Source: Ifrita kowaldi
Lineage: Eukaryota; Chordata; Aves; Passeriformes; Cinclosomatidae
Reading direction: 5' to 3'
Assembly: GCA_013398055.1 (NCBI GenBank)
Contig: VZRS01015169.1
Coordinates: 434,001 to 498,000 of the forward strand
Length of the DNA stretch: 64,000 nucleotides
The notes beneath the pieces were generated by a model. It ran no database searches and was not told the DNA's origin. It saw nothing but the letters and a program-made list of their open reading frames with translations. Made by a program: the position numbers and the translations under genes. Numbering within the stretch: the stretch's first letter is position 1; every line of letters starts with the position of its first letter. Of this stretch, positions 1-12,967 are shown piece after piece.

Positions 1-640
1 ACCAAATAATGGGACTGAAATACACTGGGGTTTTTCCCCGCCTCCAGCTTTACAGAATTTCATGTGGTTCATCGGTCAGAAAGTCAGCAAGAACAAAAGC
101 ATTATCTGCTGTTCCCCACTTGCTACCCACGAACTGCCAGTTAATGCTGAAGGAAATCGGTGTGGTTTGCTTGCACAACAGCCTTTCTAAAGAGGTAGCA
201 ACCATGTAGCAAAGCATTTACACACGAGGTAGGACTAGGATGCCATTCTGATGCCCACATCTTAATGAAATCAGCATGGCTCTAGCAAAACCAGAGCCAC
301 CACCGGGAGTTCCCTGGGTACAAAGCTAAGCTGCAAAAACACATCCAGGGAGATTGTTCCACAACCAAGAAGCAAACATAGGGCCAGGTCAGGAATTTAA
401 GTTAAACAACCTTCTTAGATTTCCTGTATGATAATGTAAGCGTGCATATGCAACCCACCCCATAACTTTTGGCCAGTTTCAGCCAAATTTTTAAGGGGTT
501 TGAAGCCTACATGAAACTCCCCTAAACTTCATGTAAACTGATGGCTGAGCAATAAAAGATGCCACGGATCCAGAATCTGACAGGCTTCAGTCCAGTGCTG
601 CCAGACAACAATTGCAAGTAACAGCCTTTGGCAGAATGTT

Positions 641-664
641 AAAAACAAACAACAAACAAACAAA
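641..664 (+). repeat. (AAAC)n simple repeat
   Basis: Short imperfect AAAC/AAC microsatellite. It has no sign of function and may be the remnant of a retroposon tail. Confidence 0.7.
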
Positions 665-1094
665 GAATTTGAATCAACAGGAAATGAATTGTCAGAAAAA
701 CAAAACCAAGGTTTATGGAAGGCAAAACTGGAGGATCCCCACACTGACCACATGTGAACTGTGTGACAACAGTTATGCAACACAGAAGAGATCAAGTTTG
801 TGATGATGGAGTGAATGATTCACACAACCTTATCTCATACAGCTCAGATAGAAAGTGTACAGCTTCGGGCTGTAGCAGAAATACATAAGGTACAAACAGA
901 TAGACCCTTTTTTTTTTCCTTAGTTACCTCATATTTCACTTTCTTTACAATCTAAAATTACAGTCTGACTCATTTTCTTTCAAAATTTATCAAACAGGAT
1001 GAAAGGATCAACTCTAATGTACCTACCTGCCTCACTCTTTCTGAAAAGAAAGGTGTCCTGTTAAGACAGTTCTGGCTTCTGGGGCACATTTAAG

Positions 1095-1205
1095 GAAAAA
1101 AAACCATAACCAAACACACACACAAAAAACCACAAGACAAAAAAAACCACCCCAAAAAATCCAACCCAAAACAAAACAAAAACCCCAGCACAAACAAATA
1201 AAAGA
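1095..1205 (+). repeat. A/C-rich low-complexity tract
   Basis: About 110 bases made almost only of A and C on the plus strand, with short runs of A6-A8 broken by CC or CCCC and a (CA)5 stretch. The minus strand is open across it only because T/G-rich DNA has few stop codons, so the frame is not evidence of a gene. Confidence 0.75.
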
Positions 1206-2336
1206 AGCCCCAGAAGCCAAAATTATTCCAGTTTAAATTACAAATGCTTCTTCTACTAGGAAAAACACACCATTAATGTCATGAACATGATTAAAATTTC
1301 AGAATCTTTCAAGAACCACTTCCAGTCATTTTACAAATTTTCTGCTGTTTGTCAATTACAGAATTGCCATCTACAATCTAAAGCATCTTTCACTTTAAGG
1401 AAAAAAAACCAAAACCTACTAACCTTTAAAAAATTGCCATATATGGGAGGAAATTGTAACTCTGCTGCAATGAGAATAAAGCCAGTTTAATCCTCCAAAC
1501 CCTAGATTAAATTATAAACCCTAGGCAAAGGTAAAGAAAGCCCTTCTCAGAATGCTCTTCTAGTCCCTTCTAACAACTTTAAAGTAGTAACACTTAAATC
1601 TAGTCTAGACTTTCCATGTCCCAAACTTGAATGATTCAAGCTTTTCAACTTCCATTCAACCACTCTTCATTCAACACTTTGTTTACAGAAAGATATTTAA
1701 ATTGTTCTAAAGAGCACCACGGCCCACTGTAGAACCTTTTGATTCTCTAGCAGGCACTGTAATTTATTTACTTTAGGTTTTCCATTATTCAAGTGCTGGC
1801 TAGTGCACATTCAAATGAATCACAAACACCAGAACAAACAAGACAGTTCAGGCAAAGGAACACAATTCAAACAACATCCAGTATGGGAGACATTTAGAAG
1901 CCCAGAAAAGTAGGAAATGCTTGCTCTGCTTTTAACTTAGCACATTTAGAAACAAAAAAATTATCATTACGGGAGTCTGAAATTGCTTTAAGTTATACAG
2001 AAATGCCACTAAAAACTCCCTATCTCTCAATTTTCACCAGTGACACAAAGGCATTGACCAAAAAACACTGCAATAAATAGATACTGCAATGAATTCTTTC
2101 CAAAATTCCTTCCAAATTAATATCCAGAAAAGGAGGAGAGAAATCCCAAACCCTGTTACAGGACTACACTGTTCTTCCAAAATGCACAAACACTGGAGTG
2201 GTGCAGTGACCAGGTGTGTGCTACCACCACAAGACCACGCAATTTAGAGAAGTAAGAATTGTGCTTGGAGATCCACCACCCTTTCCATTAAAACAATAAC
2301 GATCCTGGGTGGCCCTGGTGATCCAGGGAACTAAGC

Positions 2337-2386
2337 AAAAAAAGAAAAAAAAAAGAAAAAAAAAAAGAAAAAAAAAAAGAAAAAAG
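2337..2386 (+). repeat. (A6-11 G)n poly-A-rich simple repeat
   Basis: Runs of A separated by single G: A7, A10, A11, A11 and A6. This looks like an expanded poly-A microsatellite. It may derive from a retroposon tail, but no element is recognisable upstream. Tract lengths are likely to vary between individuals and to be error-prone in assembly. Confidence 0.85.
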
Positions 2387-2974
2387 CTATGCTCAGCCAA
2401 AATTGCAATGAAAATTAACGTTTGACCAAGACAGAGAGAAACTGACATTTAATGAAGCTGCAGTTGATGACATCCCATAAAATTATGCCAATCACTTTTC
2501 TTTGAGTCAGCTCCATTCCCACATTTAGTACAGGGTTCTGGCTGACTCACACCAATCCTGGGAGATAAATAAAGGAAATTTCAAGCACTATTTTGCTGCA
2601 GCTTTTCATGATGAACTGTAAATTTGCCTGGTTCTCTTCATTTGAACTCGAGTTATTTGAAAATTTAATTTAAATTCCAATTTGTCTTTAGGAATTTTCT
2701 CAGAAGCAACAAGCTTAATGGGGGTAATGCTGGATGCAAAAAATTGGCAAGTAGAGAAATGATCCAGTCTAAATAGATTCTGTTTTCAGTAAGAAGCAGC
2801 TTTTTAGGCTGCTTACTTACCTAAAGGCATTTATGGGAAGATGATTTCTATATTGGGGTAGTGAGTTTATGCTTGAAATAAAAAGTTTATATTATCTTTT
2901 CATTATGCTTCTATTTGCAATGTTTCATCTTGTTGTTCTCTTGGTTCAAAGTCCTAAGTTCACATTGTATCCTT

Positions 2975-3058
2975 GCATTAATTAGTAATAGCTTTGGGCA
3001 AGTCAATTCAGCCTTTGTTTATTAATCTTTAAAAGAAGGACAATAATAAATATTTATG
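2975..3058 (+). mobile_element. MIR-like ancient SINE relic
   Basis: The block around 2992-3050 follows the central-to-3' order of the amniote MIR family: a TTGGGCAAGTCA-like core, then a CCT-rich stretch, then a TCTTTAAAA segment, then GGACAATAATA. The relic is highly diverged and lacks the tRNA-related head. It was recognised by eye from memory of the family, so a search with MIR consensus models is needed to confirm it. Confidence 0.5.
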
Positions 3059-3318
3059 TACTTTAAATCGGTATTGGAAAGACATGTTACCCTAACACAG
3101 TCAGTTTTTCAACCACACCATTCTATAAAATTCTATGCAAAAATTACCCAGTTTACCCACATTAACTGGAATGGTTGTAATTTTTGTAAATGGCCTGTGG
3201 CACTCCCTATTCTTTTTTTCCTCAAGGAGACCATTTCCTTCAGTACATTTCAAAAGCCTCCCATGTAGCAAACATGCTACCCTGACCTGAGTTCACAGCA
3301 TCCTAACTATGACAGTTT

Positions 3319-3335
3319 AAAAAAAAAAAAAAAAA
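3319..3335 (+). repeat. Poly-A run (A17)
   Basis: An uninterrupted run of 17 A followed by a G/A-rich stretch. No recognisable retroposon body precedes it. Confidence 0.8.
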
Positions 3336-5380
3336 GAAAGAGTACCTTAATTACAGAGACATTTAACCCTAGGAATCTGAATGACTGTATATCACTGTAA
3401 AGAATTTTTTTCCACTCCTCTTCCTGGGGGAAAATACAGAGGAGCAAGAGCTCCTTATGTCATTGCTTTTACAGCAATAACTTTTCTGTGATATTCAATG
3501 TTTTGTTGACTAGTGTCTGTAATCTGGTCCTTTCTAAATCCAATCTTTGCCTGACTTCCTCGCACGCAAAACATCTGCACTTACAAAGTAAATTAACTAC
3601 ATCTGTGCCTGTTTTACCACTCAATTAATCAGCTTCCTATTAGGGAGAAAAAATACCCTAAACCAAAGTGAGATTCTGGAGATAAAATAAAGATGAACCT
3701 CAAGCCTTGTGAAGCATCAAACCTGAGCAGGAAATCAGCTGAGGCTTCTTCATCATTAGAGATAAAACAGGAATAAATAAACTCACCCCTGGCTCAAACT
3801 TTAATTCTTAATTCTACTAGTGCTGATGTTACTTGCAACAAAGAGATTAAGATCCAATACTAAAATGGGAGGAAGGGGTTGAAACAAACCCTTAGAGCAG
3901 TCATTTAACAAAGCACCACTTTATCAATGCATGCCATGCCCAATTTGATTCATTAATTCAATTTCAGTGCTGGAAGGAATAAAGTCTTTGAAAGCACACA
4001 CTCCTCTACTTTAAAGCTCATTCTAAACTCTTGCCTTCAGTGCACAGAATAGCACTCCCCCTATATGCCACCAGATGCTGGCAGTCAAAAGGATTAAGCA
4101 CTAAACAAAGCCTTCTATCAATACAAAAAAGAATCCACAGGAAAGTTGAACAGGTGACACAACTTGTTCTTCAGCAACGAGTCTCCTCATAATTCTGTGA
4201 TGGGGAATGAAAACTACAATGCTTTGGAAAACAACTTTACTGAAAGCTGATATGAGGATGCTTCAGCAATTAAGAATTTTGTACACCAGACACCGAGATC
4301 TTAATGAGAACAGCAATATAAACCTGGGCATCCTTCTGGGACAAAGCTGTTGCATATCACACGCTGAGCCCACCACAGCCTCGGCACCACAGAAATTAGA
4401 GCCTCTCCCTGGCAGATGCTGCCTGCAGTCATCCCGTGCTAGCAGCACTGGGACAGCTTTGGGGAAAGGAAGAACTACTTAGCCACAGGAAATCATGGCA
4501 GTGGATTAGGAAGAGACTAGACAGACACAGGAATTACAATGTGAGCAAAAAATTTAGTTACTTAAGTATCCATATGGCCCACTGCCACAACACACAAGAA
4601 GTCCCCTAGGACTTAAATGCTTCCCCATCCTGAAAGTTCTTTTCCCAGTTCCTTTAAAAAGATATCCCAGTATCACTGACCTGACTGACCCCTGACTGCA
4701 TTTTGAGTGGGCCCCCAGTTTTAGAGTCATCTGCTCTAAAATTACACAATTAAAGTGACACCAGTTCCGGAATTGTTCTAGAAGAAAAGCACTGGTCTAA
4801 CTTGTATTAAGCCCTGCTTTCTTTGAAAATCAGGTTTACTATATAGACCAGTGTTTCTCCTCCCTGCAATATTTTTGGCTGAAGCTGGCAAATGGATTAC
4901 ATTTAGCTAAAGAACACGTTGTCTTGGATCTGTTAATCCTATTAGTTACCTGGAAATAGGTACCAAGGTTGAGGAGATGCTTTTATAGTGCTTCTGTTCA
5001 GAAAAAGAAGCCCTAACTAGCTGGAGAGCGATGAAGCAGCTTTATACAGATACATAATGCTACACTAGAAGTTTAAGTAAAAATCTGTCTCTCCATCAAA
5101 GCAGCTGCATTCAGTGCAAGAAAAATTTTTCCACTTCAACCCTCACACTAACATGCTTCACCTTTTTGTGTCTCTAATACCCATTCACACACCCTTATTT
5201 AAACTGTGAGTTGTTCAGGGCAGAGAACGTCTCTTTACAACCATGATGAGCAGGAAGGGCCCTCAAGCCACTGGAAAATGAAACAATAGTTAGCACACTT
5301 ATTTTCTAATTTCATGTGCTAACTTGTCCTCAAATCCTTAAGCAAATACATTTATTTTATTTTGCTTACATACTACACTG

Positions 5381-5414
5381 AAAAAAAACCCAACCAACAA
5401 ACCAAAACCAAACC
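5381..5414 (+). repeat. A/C-rich low-complexity tract
   Basis: A8 followed by a degenerate CCAA/CCAAA pattern. It has the same character as the larger tract near 1100. Confidence 0.65.
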
Positions 5415-7505
5415 AGTCATTGCACATTCAGTAAATTAGATTTACAGAGGAAACTTTGAAGGTACAGCACTTTTGCCCAATTAGGAAAAGGATGTAGCAT
5501 ATAACATGGCCAGGTGATGCCTGTAACCTCTCCCTCTTTATGCCCAGTTGAATCAGTCATTAACTGCAGACAAAGCAAGACAGGCCCAAGAACTCAGATT
5601 GGAGCTTCCCTGAAAGAGATTTTTGATAAAATGGCATCCGTAACATCTGCTTTGGCCTTTTAAACTAAATCCTCCACCTAAGACTGACAGGCACAGACAT
5701 TCACAAACTCCAGTCCTCATTACAAGCTTCAAGGCTGGCTTTCTAGTTGCTCTGTTTCAGAAAAATATTTTTAAAAATCTTTTCAACAGGATTTAGTTTC
5801 ACACCAAGAGATAAATGCTTTCTGCTCTTCAGAGACATTAATTTTCTTGAATTCTAAAGCTTGCTTTCAAGGTATTTTCTGAAAAAGGAAGAATATGTTT
5901 GCTCATATTTTGTATAAGAAGTTTATGACTTGCTCAGCCTTCTTGTACTTGAAAGAACAAACAGATAAATGAAGAGTAATGGGCAGGCTAACATTGCCTT
6001 TGGAGAGTCACCGGCTCCCACAGTTGCCATCTGTGGTAACAAACCACTCACAGGACAACCCTTGCATAGCCAGGGCTCCCTTCCAGAACACACCAGACTC
6101 CCTGTGCCGGAGCACTTCTGATCAGGCACTGTGTCACTGCGCTGCTCACTATGACAAAGGACACAGGAGAATGGTGGGACAGTGCCAAGGCAAGTCATGC
6201 TCACCTGCCAAATGTCACCTTTTTGTGTGGCAAAGCCACTGCCCACACCCCTGACATGCTGGGTACGACCCCCAGCACTTGTTTGCTTCTGCACATTAGA
6301 CAAGGATGGCCTCAAATGTATTTGATGCTTGGAAGAAAAGATTGGTTTACTTTTAGAAATACTAAACCATCACCTTTCAGCCAATGAAAATCCCCAAACT
6401 ACCATGATTCTCTCCCTATCCTTTCCTCCATTCCCACCTGAACTGGGTTATAAATTTCTGACAGACTGTTTTCAGGGAGCAGCACTGATATGCCAGGTAT
6501 TATGAGAGTTAAACAAGTGTTTTACAGCTTGCCTTATATGTCATAGATCTTCTTCATGGACAAGTAACCTCAAAAAGCCCTAGGATGAAAAAAAACAAAA
6601 TCCAACCACAGAACCATGAAAGAAATAAAAACCCAATGAAACTCCTCCTCCCTATTCTCTCCAAAAATAAACTCCACAAATCCCGGTGGCTTCAGATTAA
6701 AATTGACTTTCTTCTTTTACCAGCAGCCAAGCTCCAAACTGCATCTCAGGGGGAGGCCAAGCACCCACTCTTCCTGGAAGGGCACCAAGGAGCTCAACCA
6801 CTGCAGCAAGTCTGAAGGACATGGCAGCAATGCAGTGTGACACTCAGCAAGTCATCTTTGTCCTCAGTGACACTTCAGAGGAAACTGAGGTAGCAGAGAC
6901 ATATTTCAATGAAACAGCAGAGCAGTGTACATGTTTGAAGGGCTGCTCAGCTAGTCATCATGCCAGGAAGAAGAAAGTTTACTTTGACTTAAACTCCTCG
7001 CTCTTCAGAGGTATTAAACAGTAAAGCTGTGCCTCTATGGTCCTTCTAACATGCAAAGCTACCCCAGACCATTCCCTCTGAGTCCTGTCCTTAAGTGCTC
7101 CACTCAGCTAGAGGTGCACTTCACCCAGATGACAGCATAAACTCCAGCTTCCCTGAAATATTTTCAGCTTGTTTAGAAGCAGCCAGCACAGGCACTGGCC
7201 TAGATTAGGAATGCAGTTATGCACACACGAATGGTCTTGACCCACTTCTCGTCACATCGTCCTGGCTACTCAGAGCTGTGAACTCTATTTATTATTAGCA
7301 CCAGAACAAAAAAAAGCCTGTGTATGTACATGAGGTCTGACAAATGCCCACTCACTGCACAGGCAAGAAATGAAAAGAATTGTTCTATTATTTGCCTTCA
7401 TCATCCTCCTCTTGCCAACCCACTGAATGCCACGACTATTGAAATACCTTTGATGGGCAGTGTTTGCCTCCCCTGCAGGGCAGACACTGCTGACTGAGTT
7501 AGTTA

Positions 7506-7517
7506 GCACCAGAGGGC
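7506..7517 (+). promoter_or_regulatory. CTCF-like core motif
   Basis: GCACCAGAGGGC matches the commonly used CTCF core (CCA, S, Y, AG, R, K, GGC) at 11 of 12 positions and is followed by A, which is also allowed. A 12-base motif occurs by chance, so this is only a candidate site. It could anchor a loop with the similar motif in the CpG island if both are real. Confidence 0.25.
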
Positions 7518-10500
7518 ACAAGCATGGTGAACTGGACATCCTTCAAGGGGCACAGAAGAACTCTTCATATTCAAGTAAGGAAAAGCAGCTCACAGTGAGT
7601 TCCCCTCTACATAATAACATTTTCATGACTTAGTTTCCCCTGCCTAAAATATACTATACTACAAACCAGAGGGACTGCTTCAAATGAAGCCAAACATGAG
7701 GGCAGTTTCTCCTTCAGAAGCATTCCTGGGTTTCAGCTCTCCTGCTTACAAGAAAGGTAAGTCCCCAGTACAAGGTAAAAATTAAGACCCATCTCACCAC
7801 AACAAGCAACAAGGCTGCTCTCCAGGATATTAAAACACCCCTCATAGCAGCAGCACTTTTCACGCTTCGTCATCACAAGCTCTCTACAGGACTCCAATGC
7901 AGCTCACACAGAGAGGCTGTAAATGTAAACGGCTGAGATTTGCTAAAGGACAGCACAGAGGTTTCACAGTTCATCCTGAAAGCACATATGCTGCCAAAAA
8001 TTGCAATATAAATGTAAAAACAAAGAAATGGAGCTCATCTAAATGAAAGGGGTTTGTCCCACTGTTCCTAAATGACTGAACTATTTCTTTCTTTGAAGAG
8101 GAGCACGTATGTGCACAAAAGGCAACCTTCTGCCTTCATGTTGTCACAGACATTTTAAAAATGTAAGCAAATCCAAAAGTTTTGCTTCTAGGATAAATAA
8201 AGCTAAACAAGGCAAAGGTTATTGCATTTGTGTTCCCTGCTGACAGCATAAAACTAGGATCCTTGTCCCACCTAAGCAAGCTGATGATCTGCTAAAGACT
8301 CAAACTCCACTGCAAACTACATCTATGCTACAAGCAAACTGCACCAAGTCACCACAAAACCTGCCCTTTCAGCTACACACCCAGGCTAAACCAGTGGAGG
8401 AAATACTGATTTCAAAAGTTATTTTAAAATGTGATACAGACCAGCAGACAGCACTGCACACAAATGCTCCAAAATCTTTGCGACTTATTCTTTTGTAGAT
8501 ACAGTTGCAAACACTGCTCTCCCACCTGTGAGAGTCCCACCCTTCATTGCAGAAAACTTACAGCACTGGCCTAAGCACAAGAAGTAGGTTGTCAGCAGAA
8601 AAGCTGTTTTGAAACCAAAGTTACAAACAGGACTGACTTCACAATTATAACCATCAAGCACCAAACCCAGCGCTGTAAGGAAAAGCATTACTTCAGTTTT
8701 CCCAAAGCAACAGAGAACAAAGGTAGCAGGTAACCTCCAGTGTTTTGAATTGCATAGAAAAGGTAAGAAAAGACCACATCCTTCCTTTTTTTGCAGATAC
8801 CAGTGCTCCCTGCTCATATAACCCCGTAAGATTTCTGCCACAGGAGAATTGCCACCGGCCACTCCCTGCTGTCATGCAACACCCACAGCCCTTCACACCA
8901 ACACCCCAAAGCAGAAGAGCAGCCAGGTGAGAAGAGCAGCTACGTGAGTGTCTGTGCATAGCACAAGGAAGAGAAGCCACCCCTTTAGAAATCACTTTTT
9001 AAAAAAAAAGCACAAGCCTGGTTTCTCAGGGTGGGGATCTGCACTCAAACCTCACCCAGCTGCTGGGGTCACAGAAAGGCAGTCCTGGTCTTGCTATGAC
9101 CCGCCTGGCTCTGCAAAGCCTCCTCTGCCCTTCTGCTGGCACCTGCTCACACACAACTGTACAGTGGGACAGATGAAGGACCTCCCCAAAGATCCAGCCA
9201 GAGACCCATGTGTAAAAACAGCACCCACTATTTGAAGGCAGGCATAGAGAGAAGAAAAACGTCCCATTCTTTTTCTTCCCTCCTGTGTATGCTGAGTATC
9301 TTTGTTTAAGTACCGATCACTACAAAACCCTTCTGTTTTCCATGGTCTAACAAAGACCAACATGCATGGGGGGGATGGAAGAGCAGTCAACCACTGAGTG
9401 CATCACAGCTGGGTAACCCAACCAATTTTCGCATTGTGCCTTTTGGGCTGTGCCTCTTCTCCCACTCCTTCTGGCGGGGGCAGTACTTTCATTTCAATGC
9501 TTGCCAACAGCTCAGGACACATGAATTAAAGTTCTTGCACCGCTACACAGTTCCTGGGTGGTCACAGGCAACTCATTTTCTTGCTTGTGCTTTTATTCCC
9601 CATCTGCAAAGGAAAGGTGTCTTCCCCACAATGGGAAGATGTGGTACCTTCCCACTTCAGCGTGGTTTTAGAAGGATTAATATAAATGAAGTATTCAGAA
9701 AGATAAGCCTGACTAGAGCACGCAAGACATGGAAGTGGAAGTATCACTGATAAATGTAGTTCTTAATAGATAATTTATCTTTCTCCTAAAATAATACTTT
9801 TCCTGTCAAATTTGCAGCCTTGTGTTCAGGTTAGCATGTGAACAATTCTCTTTCCACAGCTGAATCCTTCCACTGTCTTATGTCAAAAATGAAACATCAA
9901 AACCCCGACTTACATGCTTTTTAAGTAAACACAAAAGAGTTGCAGGCTCTTTGCAATGTTATGTTGTGCTGCAAACCATACTTCACTGACAGTCAAAAAC
10001 ACACCAGGTCTGGCCAAACCAGAAAAAACTTTAGACGAATAACTGCGTTGAAGAAGCATTAAGCACATCTTCTTCCCCTTCAGAGTGAGATGGTGCATGT
10101 ATCTTGCTCTTTGATACTGTTTCAGAAGAGTATCAGCCCTGAGCTGTGTCAGACACGCTCCTTTTGTGTTCTTACGAGATGCAAATAGATCCAAAGTGGT
10201 ACAGTGCAGAGACGTCAGATACAAAACGGCTCAGCAGAAGCTGAGCATTGAAACTGGCTCTGTTTACAACTACCACAGTCCCAGAACAGATTAAGAGTTG
10301 GCCATATGTATTTAATACTGTTAACCGCGTACAAAGATAACATAGCTTTATTCAATAAAATATTTTCTTTGAAATTTTGATAGAGCCAAAGTTCTGTTAG
10401 AGCCAATTACTGGCTAACAGTTCTACTCTTCTTCCCACAGCTAGCAAACATGATTATTTCTTTCTCTCTTTCCCCGTTTTTCCTTCTGCTCCAATTTTTA

Positions 10501-12421
10501 GGTAATTTCCCTGTCCTTACTGATGTCATGAAGAAGTGTTCTCAAAACCAATTGTTTCTCAACGTCCTGAGTATGGGCCGTGTGTAAAAACTGAGTGACT
10601 CCCCCACCCCCAGCCCTGTCTATCGCTCTCTCTCAAGCCAGGCTGTTCCACTGCGTGACTCTGACAAACAATCTGCCACTTCAGCAAGCACACTGACCAG
10701 AGCCACCACACAAATCAGATTGTGAAGGGGAGTGTGTGCGAGAAAGATCTCCCAACTGCAGCTGCCACACAGCTCCTCACTTACCCAGTCGTGCAGGGGT
10801 GGTGCAGGGTTCAACACAGTCTCAAAACCTTTAAATGCTTGGAGGTGAACTGGACTTCAGAGAAACTTCTTAATTCTGAACAGAGAAAAAAGATGCTAAG
10901 ACTGAAAAAGAAGGAAGAGAGTAAATTAAGGGATATGAGATCTGAAGCAGAAAGGAGAAAGCAAGTGGGAAAGTATTGTGAGGACCTGATGAGAGAATTC
11001 TCCCCATTCTTCTAACTTTTGGGAAGCATCAGCATGCCATTTTAATTAACAATACTCAAGTGGTGAAGACAATAAAGCGACACTACTCTTGAGCATTATG
11101 GACGCAGAAGTGACATTTCACCTGCCGAAATCATCCCTGGCAAAACTCCACCATCACCAGTGGAACGACACCAAGCATGAAATGGCCCACAGTTGCATTA
11201 AGACAATAAAGGCTTTGTTTCAGGAGACATGGGGCATTTCTGGTTCTTTATAATAAAGCTCAGCAAACAATTGTTTATTGTCCCTGAGCAAATATCACTG
11301 ACACCAAACCAGCAGCCATCACATTCACAGAACACACTGTCTGTCCATATATCTCTAGAAAAACGTCCATCAACAAAGCAACAGATTGCCACTGTCCTGT
11401 TCATATCACGAGGAAATTAAAGACATTTTAAATGCCTCCCAAATTGCCTACCAGATCCACAAGCAATCGTTCTCATTTTCAGCAACGTCCTTCCACACTC
11501 CTACTTCTCTGCCAAGTCAATGAAAGTTAAATGTCCTGACTGGTGCTACAGGACTCAGAGCACACACAGACGTACAACAACGCTGAGCAGCTCCACTGCC
11601 AGAGTTATTCAACAATACTCCCACCACAAACTATACACTGCAACCACACTATGCTCACACAGAAGCGTCTTTTTCTCCTTTTGTTACATTTTTGTTTGAC
11701 CATGCGAATTCTCAATGAAATCCCATGAGTTCACATGCTCCTGTCGCTCTTTCGAGTTTGCCACAAGCATGCCCTGGACTTACAGGGCCAGACTCTGCTC
11801 CAACGCCAGCCACGGCTGTACACCACATTTGCACAGTATCGATTTATGCCAGACCTCATTAAGCTATGAAAAAAATTCAATGGCTGAAGCAAACAAGTAC
11901 TTCAGGCACCCAAAGTTCCTGTACTGCACCCGCAAAACGCGTTTATCCATGCAGTTTCCCTGGTCAGCTGTGCAGCCTTTCAACCCCATGCATAGGAAAA
12001 GCTGGACATTTGAATTCTCGGGATCCTTGAGGGAGACTTTGACAGACCCAGGTGGGAGCGGTGGGAGCAGAGGAGAAGCAGCTCCTCGGGGCTTGTCCCG
12101 CTCCCACCTTCTACTTGTTTTAAAGATCTGCAAGGAGACATCCACTGCCCACATCAGAAGTTCAGCTGCTCTGAATGCTCATTTTACAGGGCACCCCGTA
12201 CAGGAAATAAAATATTTATCTTTTTTATTTGCTTTTCCGACTCCTCTACCCATCCACCACTAACCACTCCGCCAGTCTGCCACCCTGCGACCACGGACCC
12301 CGCGGGACTATGGGGGTGCTCACATGGCTGCAAGAGTCACCGAAGGATCAAAGCTACCCCCAAGAACGCGCCGAACACACCGAACACCCACCGGCTCCAA
12401 GGCCCCGGCGAGCCGGGGACA

Positions 12422-12433
12422 CCCGCAGGGGGC
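12422..12433 (+). promoter_or_regulatory. CTCF-like core motif in the CpG island
   Basis: CCCGCAGGGGGC fits the CTCF core at 11 of 12 positions, the exception being C for A at the third base, and is followed by G. CTCF often binds CpG-island promoters, so the setting is plausible, but G-rich DNA also produces such matches by chance. Confidence 0.3.
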
Positions 12434-12942
12434 GGCGGGACCTCCAGCACCGCCGGAGCCCCGCACACCCCGGGCACCCTTCTGCTTGCTCCCCCACTAA
12501 TTTATGCAGAGCCACGACGAACTCCCCGCGTTCCCCTTCACGAAGGAAGGCGCGGGTGCCCCCCAGCCGGGACCCACCGCTCCCCCCTCTCCTCCCCGGG
12601 AGCCGCCGTCCCTCAACCCCGCCGGGCTGGGATATCCCGTCCCCCCGCGCCAGCGCCTTTGTGTGCGGAGAAGACACAGAACCTACCTCGGCGGGGCGGC
12701 TCTGCCCGCCCGGCAGCGTGGGGGACGAGGGCAGGGGGAGCCGAGGAGGGACAGAGAGGAGCGGCCGCTGCCTGNAAAATCCCGAGGGAAACGGGGGGAA
12801 AACGGGGCCGTGTGGCGGCCTGGGCCGGGCTCCACGGGCTCAGCGCCGCCCCGCCCCGGGGGGAACAACGCGCGTGGGGCCAGGCACGGGTGGGTCTCAA
12901 ACTCCTGCCGGGGCCGTGGGTCCGCTGAGCGGCCCCGCTCAC

Positions 12943-12967
12943 CTGCGGGAGCCACCGCGCTCTCCAT
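12943..12967 (-). CDS. Putative first coding exon of an unidentified minus-strand gene (partial)
   Basis: On the minus strand an ATG at 12967-12965 opens a frame reading MESAVAPAG. After 25 coding bases it meets CAG|GTGAGC, a near-ideal splice donor, so the exon would end at 12943 in phase 1. The same frame stays open, rich in Pro, Arg and Gly, until a second good donor, GAG|GTAGGT, after 12687. The first stop (TAG) lies inside that second donor. The coding exon could therefore be 25 bases, or 281 bases encoding about 93 residues. The start context has G at +4 but T at -3, so it is not strong. No exon 2 is recognisable to the left in this window. I do not recognise the protein. The exon might also be non-coding, or the match may be chance within the CpG island. 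Confidence 0.33.

Larger units (their letters stand above)
1..12259. other. Non-coding unique DNA, possible intron 1 of a minus-strand gene
   Basis: I recognise no exon here. The open frames are short, unrelated to each other and scattered over both strands, and none resembles a protein family I know. The sequence is AT-leaning and CpG-poor, with A-rich and A/C-rich tracts and one MIR-like relic. If the CpG island to the right drives a minus-strand gene, this stretch would be its first intron, and exon 2 would lie beyond position 1. The alternative is plain intergenic DNA. The best-looking frames (10722-11015 plus, Lys/Glu/Arg-rich at its end; 11864-12154 minus) lack convincing splice sites or family motifs. 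Confidence 0.5.

Noticed and set aside
1032..1220. Minus-strand 62-codon frame with a membrane-like Phe/Trp/Gly run
   Set aside because: It is the complement of an A/C-rich low-complexity tract, and hydrophobic runs are expected from T/G-rich codons.
7626..7660. GACTTAGTTTCCCCTGCCTA AAAT-like segment, similar to part of MIR
   Set aside because: Only about 25 bases agree, with no supporting flank.
10722..11015. 97-codon plus frame ending in a Lys/Glu/Arg-rich stretch that resembles a coiled coil
   Set aside because: The charged run comes from purine-rich DNA. No acceptor, donor or homologous family could be recognised.
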